From a virus, in IMG/VR virus record IMGVR_UViG_3300030329_002768, positions 1 to 30,846 of that record: DNA of 30,846 nucleotides. One strand, given 5' to 3'. Positions 7,584 through 12,644 of the stretch are shown here, piece by piece. Under the pieces are notes generated by a model. That model made no database searches. It worked only from the letters and a program-made list of their open reading frames with translations, and had not been told where the DNA came from. Made by a program: the position numbers and the translations under genes. Each line of letters starts with the position of its first letter. Within the stretch, counting starts at the first letter, position 1.

Positions 7584-7777
7584 TCATCATCACCTTCCTC
7601 ATCTAATTCATACTCATACGCGCACGACTCGCACACGTAATCGTCTAACTTTGTGACCCATACGAAATCGTAACCAATATCGAACCATGTATCACAACTC
7701 CAACACTTGTGGAGTTTCTCATCATAGTCGTCACGACCTCGCCAATCGTCATAATCTCCTTGTTCCATTCTACTCAT
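7580..7777 (-). CDS. Acidic zinc-finger protein
   Basis: 65 residues. CWSC (25-28) and CESC (49-52) give a four-Cys zinc site, flanked by very acidic ends (DYDDWRGRDDYDEK; ELDEEGDDE). GGAGGAGAT precedes the ATG. It could mimic nucleic-acid charge or bind a protein partner, but function is unknown. Confidence 0.6.
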   Translation of the reverse strand: MSRMEQGDYDDWRGRDDYDEKLHKCWSCDTWFDIGYDFVWVTKLDDYVCESCAYEYELDEEGDDE

Positions 7778-7950
7778 TCTATCTCCTCCTTTATTTGTTC
7801 TACTCTCTTCAAAATCAATTGTGATAACTCATTCACATATCTTAGTGTTTCTGACTGAACATCTAACGCTTGCATTCTCCCACGAATCAAATCTGCGTAT
7901 TCGTGAATGTCATACAGTGCGTGTCTAATCATTTGCTTATCTTTTTCCAT
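7774..7950 (-). CDS. Small helical protein, operon head
   Basis: 58 residues from ATG 7950 (MEKDKQMIRHALYDIHEYAD...). This start is fixed by a TTTATA box 23 nt upstream and a GAGGAG site; a longer frame to 8085 would run through the promoter. The sequence is almost all helical with coiled-coil character (LSQLILKRVEQIKEEIE at the end). Unrecognised. Confidence 0.5.
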   Translation of the reverse strand: MEKDKQMIRHALYDIHEYADLIRGRMQALDVQSETLRYVNELSQLILKRVEQIKEEIE

Positions 7951-7967
7951 AATATCTCCTCTATTTA

Positions 7968-7986
7968 CGACCCTATAAACCTGTCG
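7968..7986 (-). promoter_or_regulatory. Promoter of the conserved viral type, overlapping a stop codon
   Basis: Minus strand CGACAGGTTTATAGGGTCG. The core is 23 nt before ATG 7950, so the transcript can be leaderless. The TAG at 7973-7975 that ends the upstream zinc-ribbon gene is part of the same TTTATAGGG sequence. Confidence 0.65.
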
Positions 7987-8137
7987 TATGCCCACCTCGT
8001 GTGACCACCCAAACTGAAAACCCGAAGATCTTCGTTGATCCACAGGTGGGACATTTATTGTCGAGAGAGTGGGCGTAACGCTCACGCATGGTGACGTTAC
8101 AATCCCAACATCTCGCTACTCGTAATTCTTCAATCAA
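7973..8137 (-). CDS. Zinc-ribbon protein (54 residues)
   Basis: TTG start at 8137 after GGAGAGGTTAAGA. The protein MIEELRVARCWDCNVTMRER continues to a second knuckle CPTC (29-32) after the first CWDC (10-13), with GSTKIFGF following: the layout of a classical zinc ribbon. The stop codon lies inside the TATA element of the next operon. DNA or RNA binding is the usual role of such ribbons. Confidence 0.55.
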   Translation of the reverse strand: MIEELRVARCWDCNVTMRERYAHSLDNKCPTCGSTKIFGFSVWVVTRGGHTTGL

Positions 8138-8189
8138 TCTTAACCTCTCCAAATAGTGCTTTCAAAAGCATAACCCAAAACCAAATCAC
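8130..8189 (-). CDS. Possible 19-residue hydrophobic peptide
   Basis: GTG 8189 overlaps the TGA of the methyltransferase gene (GTGA) and follows AAGGTGATTTC. It would encode MIWFWVMLLKALFGEVKID and end inside the start of the zinc-ribbon gene. The overlap at both ends fits a coupled chain, but so short a frame may be chance. Confidence 0.25.
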   Translation of the reverse strand: MIWFWVMLLKALFGEVKID

Positions 8190-8671
8190 GAAATCACCTT
8201 GCCTTGCCTGTCCACTTGGACGCACGAAGGTTGGTCGCCTCTCTCGTTATCGAAAACCAAAATCACGGAGGCGAAAGGCGCAGGGCCTCGACCACCGAAA
8301 GTCAATCGACCTTTGACGAATCCAATCGTGGTTGCTTTGGGATATGCTACATCATGGAACCACCGAACATCGGTAGTCGATTTGAGCAACATAACCACGC
8401 GCTTGCAGTTACCTGCGGCCAACTCTTTGCTCGCTTTGTGAACCCACGCGCCTACGGAATGTCCGTAGGGAGGGTTGCACCAAACATTGTCGGCTTTCCA
8501 ATCTTGCTGAAGTCCATCCTCTTTCATGGTGAAGTATTCTTCGCATTTGTGGTTCCAATCGGATGCCGCCACGTCGAGCGTGAAGGGGCCGTAGATTTCA
8601 CTCAATCCATCCACAAACTCTTGAGGTGTTGACCATTCAACGGTCTGCGAAGGTTGCATATATGCGGTCAT
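8186..8671 (-). CDS. Phage-type DNA N6-adenine methyltransferase (Dam family)
   Basis: 161 residues. It transfers a methyl group from S-adenosylmethionine to adenine N6 in DNA. The family signature is complete: EWSTPQEFVDGL (12-23), GPFTLDVAAS (28-37, the cofactor-side strand), then CNPPYG with catalytic NPPY at 66-69, WVHKA, and a C-terminal KGRLTFGG.GPAPFASVILVF block. Length is normal for the phage Dam family (PF05869). Phage members commonly methylate GATC, but specificity cannot be read here. The start overlaps the upstream gene (ATGA). It may protect viral DNA or mark it; the window is rich in AGATCT (see findings). Confidence 0.85.
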   Translation of the reverse strand: MTAYMQPSQTVEWSTPQEFVDGLSEIYGPFTLDVAASDWNHKCEEYFTMKEDGLQQDWKADNVWCNPPYGHSVGAWVHKASKELAAGNCKRVVMLLKSTTDVRWFHDVAYPKATTIGFVKGRLTFGGRGPAPFASVILVFDNERGDQPSCVQVDRQGKVIS

Positions 8672-9090
8672 TCTTCATCCCCCAAACTTCGTTCATACCA
8701 TACCTCATCTTCATTATTCTGCCCCCGTATGAAGTGAGGTAGATTACTCATAAACTCTTCAAAACTTAGGGTAACAGCATCACTATCATATTCATGTTCC
8801 ACCGTAGGCACATCATTTTCCATTTCGCTCATCATCAAATCCCATTCTCGTTTTGACAATGTGAATTGCACATCTTCCAAATCCATTACCCAAAATCTTG
8901 AGTGGGTGGGGTCAAGAACAAACTCTCCATGTTCATTGAACACCACATACCATGTATGCGAGGCTCTATGTCCTCGGTGCTGAATCCGATAACCATACTC
9001 TTCGTGATAATGCTCTACTCCTCTTCTCTGCGTAGGGTGGTCACGTTGGAACCACCGTCGCCTCTCATGTCGCCAACTAAAATCGCTCAT
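8668..9090 (-). CDS. Hypothetical 140-residue protein, operon head
   Basis: ATG 9090 lies 23 nt after the TTTATA core of the promoter at 9107-9127, so it may be translated from a leaderless message; a GAGGTG site is present too and could serve read-through transcripts. Basic, histidine-rich N-terminus (SWRHERRRWFQRDHPTQRRG) and acidic C-terminus. No family recognised. It is coupled to the methyltransferase gene by an ATGA overlap, so it may act with it. Confidence 0.55.
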   Translation of the reverse strand: MSDFSWRHERRRWFQRDHPTQRRGVEHYHEEYGYRIQHRGHRASHTWYVVFNEHGEFVLDPTHSRFWVMDLEDVQFTLSKREWDLMMSEMENDVPTVEHEYDSDAVTLSFEEFMSNLPHFIRGQNNEDEVWYERSLGDEE

Positions 9091-9106
9091 GCTAACACCT
9101 CATTTT

Positions 9107-9127
9107 CAGACCCTATAAACATGCCGG
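9107..9127 (-). promoter_or_regulatory. Promoter of the conserved viral type
   Basis: Minus strand CGGCATGTTTATAGGGTCTG, 23 nt from core to ATG 9090. It drives the methyltransferase pair. Confidence 0.65.
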
Positions 9128-9133
9128 AAGATC

Positions 9134-9868
9134 TCATAGTTCCCACTCTCCTTCGGTGGGTGCTATAACTGCGATACCACGCTGAAGTCTAACCCATGCC
9201 GCTTCTAAACTGTTCAATTCTCGCCAATGAGTCCTGTCCCATTCAACGGTGTCGGGATGCCGTGCATCTTCCAACCATGTTACGCGCTCACCGAGATTAT
9301 CCCCTTCAATGTCAGCACACTCATCGGGGCATTCGACAGGGTAATCGGGGCAATCCCCATCATCCGAATAATCCATAGCCCAAACACACCCACCATTCAT
9401 GCAAATATCCAATGCCTCATCAAATGTTAGAGGCGCATAGGCTTCAGGTCTTTCAGGAATAGGCTGATTTTCATTTTGACAATTTTGATCGAGTGCCTCC
9501 CGATATTCACGCCAATGAACTCTGTCCCTTCTAATTTCTTCGGGGACTACCACACCATGTTCTTCTGCTAAATGCTCTCTCCATAGCGAGGCAACTCTGT
9601 TCAATCCCCACTCTATGATTTCTTTGTCGGTCATTTCAACGAATCCTGATACCTTGACTCTTTCGCCCGCATCTCCACGCATTTCGATGGGGTGGTCTTT
9701 GTGTGCAAGATACACGAAGGATTCTTTGCTATCGGTCATTACTCCGTTGGCACTCCTGTCGCCACACGAATAGCACTCAAGGAATCGCACGAAGTCCGTA
9801 TCGTCATCTGTCAAAAAGATCTTCGTCCAATTCATCGAATATGAGCCACAACACTCTACGCTACTCAT
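9134..9868 (-). CDS. Acidic hypothetical protein with Cys-rich segments (244 residues)
   Basis: Start ATG 9868 overlaps the previous TGA (ATGA). Highly acidic throughout. Cysteines come in groups: CC (6-7), CYSCGD (about 32-37), CMNGGC (about 155-160), and CPDYPVECPDEC (about 171-182), so metal sites are possible. Two similar tryptophan motifs, RVHWREYREAL (about 115) and RTHWRELNSLEAAW (about 210), suggest an internal duplication. Family unknown. Confidence 0.55.
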   Translation of the reverse strand: MSSVECCGSYSMNWTKIFLTDDDTDFVRFLECYSCGDRSANGVMTDSKESFVYLAHKDHPIEMRGDAGERVKVSGFVEMTDKEIIEWGLNRVASLWREHLAEEHGVVVPEEIRRDRVHWREYREALDQNCQNENQPIPERPEAYAPLTFDEALDICMNGGCVWAMDYSDDGDCPDYPVECPDECADIEGDNLGERVTWLEDARHPDTVEWDRTHWRELNSLEAAWVRLQRGIAVIAPTEGEWEL

Positions 9869-10119
9869 CCAAGCCACCCCGACAATCGTCTTTCCTCATC
9901 AGAATCGGGATGGTCTTGACCTGTCAATTCGCAAATCAAAGGCAAGATTCCATACAGAATCAATTCGTCATCACCAAACACATTGAACAGGCTTGTTATC
10001 CCAACTTTTGAGAAATCTACCATTGACTCTTCTTCCATTTTCTGCATTTCATATCCATGCTCTTTCAGATGCCGTTCAATCGCATCTTTCACACCTTCCA
10101 ATGTCAATTCAATACTCAT
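9865..10119 (-). CDS. Small acidic hypothetical protein
   Basis: 84 residues from ATG 10119, 9 nt after GGAGG; the in-frame ATGs further upstream lack a site. Begins MSIELTLEGVKDAIERHLKE, then a segment that looks like a second small helix bundle ending in acidic DSDEERRLSGWLG. Unrecognised. Overlaps both neighbours. Confidence 0.5.
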   Translation of the reverse strand: MSIELTLEGVKDAIERHLKEHGYEMQKMEEESMVDFSKVGITSLFNVFGDDELILYGILPLICELTGQDHPDSDEERRLSGWLG

Positions 10120-10285
10120 CTTCAACATCCTCCTCATACAAGTATTCGTAAGTTTCAAGCGCGGTTTTCAAATCTTCGCGCAAATCACAATCGAACATTC
10201 CTGACTCTGAATCCATCCAGAGCGTTTCTGTCATCAACTCCCAAGCCCATTCGGGCATCCTAATTACTACATTCTTATTCTTCAT
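10109..10285 (-). CDS. Small acidic hypothetical protein
   Basis: 58 residues from ATG 10285, which follows GAGGTGATT. Starts MKNKNVVIRMPEWAWELMTE, a form seen in small helical proteins that associate with MPEWAW/ribbon-helix-helix-like sequences, then acidic helices (TALETYEYLYEEDVEDEY). A ribbon-helix-helix fold is possible, not shown. Confidence 0.45.
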   Translation of the reverse strand: MKNKNVVIRMPEWAWELMTETLWMDSESGMFDCDLREDLKTALETYEYLYEEDVEDEY

Positions 10286-10415
10286 TTTCAATCACCTCTT
10301 TTTCGCATCCGATACACCAATAATCGGGAAATCGGACAACCGTTCCGCAATCACACCATCTGCGTGATGACTTACGCCATCTTGCGTCGTATGAAATCGT
10401 TGACATTTGATACAT
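10275..10415 (-). CDS. Mini zinc-site protein (46 residues)
   Basis: ATG 10415 after GGGAGTAATTGAG. CDC (21-23) and CIGC (34-37) flank TVVRFPDYW, a compact zinc ribbon pattern; the N-terminus is basic (ARWRKSSRRW). Overlaps the next gene by 11 nt. Function unknown. Confidence 0.5.
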   Translation of the reverse strand: MYQMSTISYDARWRKSSRRWCDCGTVVRFPDYWCIGCEKEVIENEE

Positions 10416-10416
10416 C

Positions 10417-10596
10417 TCAATTACTCCCTATTTCGTATATGTCGCTAATGATGAATATAGGCGTGTCTTGACCATTATGCTTTCTCCAAACTCGGCAATC
10501 GTAACAACCCAATGCCCAAATGCCAGCGTAGCGCATCAATTCCAATCGCTTGCCACAACACATCAATTCCTTATCAAAATCCTTAATTTCTATCAT
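10417..10596 (-). CDS. Small Cys-containing protein (59 residues)
   Basis: ATG 10596 overlaps the upstream TGA (ATGA). MIEIKDFDKELMCCGKRLEL opens the protein; CC (13-14) and CYDC (31-34) may bind a metal. The end (TPIFIISDIYEIGSN) is strand-like. Unrecognised. Confidence 0.5.
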   Translation of the reverse strand: MIEIKDFDKELMCCGKRLELMRYAGIWALGCYDCRVWRKHNGQDTPIFIISDIYEIGSN

Positions 10597-10847
10597 TCAA
10601 CCACCGTCCATGTTCGCTGATGCGTGGTCTTACCGGCGTCATCTTCAACGCCAACTCGGTGCATCTCCACCAATCCTTCATTTCTCAACGCTACCATGTA
10701 GCGCGATACTGCATTTCCATGCAGGTTACTCGCGCGTGTGTCTATCTTCTTCGCGTGATGAATCACGTCACCCGCCGTGTAGAACACGTTGGGTCGAAGA
10801 GTAGCAATCGTTCGCACGATGACCTGCTTCATTCTGTTCGATACCAT
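10593..10847 (-). CDS. Winged-helix transcription regulator (84 residues)
   Basis: First gene of the leftward block next to the control region. The pattern is a winged helix: MKQVIVRTIATLRPNVFYTA, then GDVIHHAKKI as the second helix, then GNAVSRYMVALRNEGLVEMHR as recognition helix and wing start. Being nearest to the dyads and divergent promoters, it is a natural candidate for their repressor. A hairpin precedes the ribosome site in its leader. Confidence 0.55.
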   Translation of the reverse strand: MVSNRMKQVIVRTIATLRPNVFYTAGDVIHHAKKIDTRASNLHGNAVSRYMVALRNEGLVEMHRVGVEDDAGKTTHQRTWTVVE

Positions 10848-10860
10848 ATTATCACATTCC

Positions 10861-10878
10861 GGCGCGTCCCTCCGCGCC
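10861..10878 (-). promoter_or_regulatory. Leader hairpin GGCGCG-GAGGGA-CGCGCC
   Basis: Perfect 6-bp stem with a GAGGGA loop, about 14 nt before ATG 10847. With the TATA box at 10902-10909 the transcript would begin at about this hairpin, so it could affect message stability or translation. Confidence 0.4.
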
Positions 10879-10901
10879 TAATTTCGTATAGGGGTCATAG
10901 G

Positions 10902-10909
10902 ATATAAAG
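10902..10909 (-). promoter_or_regulatory. TATA box for the winged-helix gene
   Basis: Minus strand CCTTTATATCC. A start about 25 nt downstream would give a leader of roughly 35 nt. It lacks the CGAC/GTCG flanks of the other viral promoters. Confidence 0.45.
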
Positions 10910-11375
10910 GCTTCTGTGTGCGAAAAGATCTCGCAAAAATAACATTCTGTCCTCTCGCGTAGAGCGGTCGAATCAGCAGAAAGTGGTGTAAAAAATACAC
11001 TTGGTGTTATTTCAAGGGGTGGTTCACATTCTACACCTAATGCACCAATAAAACCACGAAAAACCCTACCCTCTCACACGACCCCTCATTTTTGTGGCCG
11101 CGCAGTTTCACGATTTGGGGATTGCTCAATCACCTTTCGCGCCGAGGCTAGATGGGAAGCAGAATGCACCCCAAAAATCCCCAAAACGCATGACTGCGAG
11201 CCTGTTTCTACACGGTGTAAAAACTACACCGCCGCAGTTGCCCGTTCTTGGAGATCTTTCGATTAGGGTGTTCAGGGAGGCGACAAGTATATATGGTAGC
11301 ACCCCCATGTCAAACCCCATTACGCCGACTATAATTGGGACGGGTTATAATACCCGCCCATGTGTATAGGGGCTT

Positions 11376-11394
11376 CGACCATATAAACCTGTTG
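11376..11394 (-). promoter_or_regulatory. Divergent promoter of the conserved viral type (leftward)
   Basis: Minus strand CAACAGGTTTATATGGTCG. No large gene follows at once: 20 nt after the core is an ATG that opens a 10-codon frame (11361 to 11329), and the next gene starts about 500 nt on, at 10847. Confidence 0.5.
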
Positions 11395-11460
11395 ATTTGG
11401 CCTGATTTTGACCAAAAGATCTGGACAAAGATCTTGCCACCAGCCCGATTTCAACGAAAT

Positions 11461-11480
11461 CGACATCCTTATAAGGTCGT
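11461..11480 (+). promoter_or_regulatory. Divergent promoter of the conserved viral type (rightward)
   Basis: CGACATCCTTATAAGGTCGT with the TTATAA core 23 nt before ATG 11498, the same leaderless spacing as on the other strand. Confidence 0.65.
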
Positions 11481-11497
11481 AACCCCCATACACCATT

Positions 11498-11902
11498 ATG
11501 GACGCGAGAACACGCAACCGACTATACGCACGATGCCGACGATGGGGAATATGGTGGGACAGGATGCCCTACATCGACCTGACCGATACTCGATTCAACG
11601 ACGAGGTGATTCGTCACCTTCAGCGTGGACGCGAGGGATTGCAGGTGCTACCCACAGGTGGCGTTCGTGCCTTGCTCGTCAATCAGAGATTTGAACCCCT
11701 CGGAATCCGAATCATGCGTGATTTGCGAGTTGGTGCTGACCGCTCATCGTTCGATGCGTTCGTGGATTCTGCGCGTGGTCGAGTCGATGGCAAGCGCCGA
11801 TTCACAGGCAGACTTTTGAGAATCGGTGTCGAGTTGCACAGTCGGGCATCTGGAATCTCTGAAGAATCTCTGGTCGTGATTATCGAGGAATCTCTTGTGT
11901 AA
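11498..11902 (+). CDS. Basic single-gene transcript product (134 residues)
   Basis: The only + strand gene in the left half, transcribed alone from its own strong promoter and ended by a long T-rich terminator, which suggests high or specially timed expression. The N-terminus is very basic and tryptophan-rich (MDARTRNRLYARCRRWGIWW) and basic residues continue (DSARGRVDGKRRF), so DNA or RNA binding is likely. The C-terminus is strand-like (SEESLVVIIEESLV). No family recognised. Its position across the control region from the winged-helix gene would suit a switch or replication protein, by context only. Confidence 0.6.
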   Translation: MDARTRNRLYARCRRWGIWWDRMPYIDLTDTRFNDEVIRHLQRGREGLQVLPTGGVRALLVNQRFEPLGIRIMRDLRVGADRSSFDAFVDSARGRVDGKRRFTGRLLRIGVELHSRASGISEESLVVIIEESLV

Positions 11903-12016
11903 TTTTTCTTTGGTTTTTCTTTACTTTTTGTTTGTAATTTTTTGAAGATCTTTTGTAACTTTTTTGTTTGTTATTTTTTCTTTGTTTTTTCTTTCTTTTT
12001 TTTTTGTGATATTTTG
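11903..12016 (+). terminator. Long T-rich terminator
   Basis: Right after the TAA at 11900-11902 come about 110 bases that are mostly T in runs of 4-10, broken by single G, C or A. Archaeal RNA polymerase ends on oligo-T, so this would stop + strand transcription very efficiently. Confidence 0.75.
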
Positions 12017-12216
12017 AGTGTGAAATATAACATTTTTATGGAGGCGCGACATACCTTCCGACTCATGCTTTACGTCCTGTGGACTTAGGGGGGTTCAATG
12101 GGGTCGTTCTATTCACTGTGGCCGAGAGCGGGACACGCCCACTCTCTAAACCGATGAGAATGATGGCCGACAGAGGGGATCGGAACCCCCTCTGCCGTTA
12201 ATGCCGGTATTTCTGC
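12017..12216. other. Non-coding hairpin cluster
   Basis: No gene. Hairpins: GTCC-tgt-GGAC at 12074-12084; GAGAG-c-GGG paired with CCC-a-CTCTC at 12124-12146; an 8-bp stem CAGAGGGG/CCCCTCTG at 12171-12194; and a 7-bp stem CTGCTTA/TAAGCAG at 12213-12231 that covers the stop codon of the next gene. Could be a small structured RNA or a set of 3' ends. I looked for a tRNA and found none. Confidence 0.4.
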
Positions 12217-12495
12217 TTACGCACTAAGCAGATAAGCGCGGGCTTCTCTCTGAAGATCTATGCAGGTCTGCACCCAATCCTCATCTGAAAGTTCCCGTCC
12301 GGCCTTTGTTTCGATTTCGATACATCGGGCCGCCGTGATGAAGTCCACCACAAGTCGGTTGCCACCCTCGTCAAATCCCAATTTCTTGAAATATCGAAGG
12401 GTTGCATACCAACCTCGGTTGTTCAGTTGCTTTGTCACCTCCTCTTCCAAGCGTTTTACCGCCCAGAATCGAGTAGGGTCTATGCTTCCACTCAT
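12217..12495 (-). CDS. Hypothetical 92-residue helical protein
   Basis: Start ATG 12495, 6 nt after AGGTGA; an ATG at 12501 is directly adjacent to that site and less likely. Mostly helical: PTRFWAVKRLEEEVTKQLNN, YATLRYFKKLGFDEGG, ITAARCIEIETKAG, DEDWVQTCIDLQREARAYLL. It follows the amidoligase gene on the same strand after two hairpins. No family recognised. Confidence 0.55.
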   Translation of the reverse strand: MSGSIDPTRFWAVKRLEEEVTKQLNNRGWYATLRYFKKLGFDEGGNRLVVDFITAARCIEIETKAGRELSDEDWVQTCIDLQREARAYLLSA

Positions 12496-12539
12496 TTCCA
12501 TTCACCTTTCACTCCCCTCAATCGGGGATTTATGAAGGT

Positions 12540-12571
12540 GTGCCGAGGAGGGTTTGACCCCTCCCCAGCAC
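12540..12571 (-). other. Hairpin with GGGTTTGACCC core
   Basis: Inner 6-bp stem GGAGGG/CCCTCC with a TTTGAC loop, outer GTGC/GCAC. The same core and loop recur in the hairpin at 17500-17521. It lies between the amidoligase gene and the 92-residue gene. Confidence 0.5.
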
Positions 12572-12577
12572 GGACAA

Positions 12578-12607
12578 CCCCCAAGGGCAATTTCTCGCCC
12601 TTGAGGG
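12578..12607 (-). other. Stem-loop repeated at 19481-19518
   Basis: Minus strand arms CCCTCAAGGGC and GCCCTTGGGGG, an 11-bp stem with one U-G pair, 37 nt after the amidoligase stop. The arms CCTCAAGGGC/GCCCTTGGGG are identical to those of the hairpin at 19481-19518 while the loops differ. Acts as a 3' end structure here or as a leader element of the 92-residue gene. Confidence 0.55.
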
Positions 12608-12644
12608 ATGTGTGTGTTATCTTGTGTTCCGTTTCAGAGATTAC

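Larger units (their letters stand above)
10848..11497. other. Intergenic control region (candidate origin / operator)
   Basis: 650 bases without a convincing gene between divergent transcription units. It holds two interrupted palindromes of the same form, GTGTA-aaaaa-TACAC at 10986-11000 and GGTGTA-aaaac-TACACC at 11214-11230, half sites such as TACACC near 11033, TATA elements at 10902, 11376 and 11469, and four AGATCT sites. Such layouts are typical of viral switch or origin regions. A 64-residue minus-strand frame at 11126-11320 has no ribosome site and is not believed. Confidence 0.5.

Noticed and set aside
8204-8632. + strand frame of 142 codons opposite the methyltransferase
   Set aside because: It is the antisense shadow of a gene with a complete family signature.
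11126-11320. Minus-strand frame of 64 codons in the control region
   Set aside because: No ribosome site, it runs across a dyad and AGATCT site, and its composition is unlike the genes around it.
12040-12200. A tRNA on either strand (minus strand has GGTTCCGATCC and GGCCA)
   Set aside because: The T-loop does not keep the A at position 58, no matching 5' acceptor strand is found, and no anticodon stem pairs.
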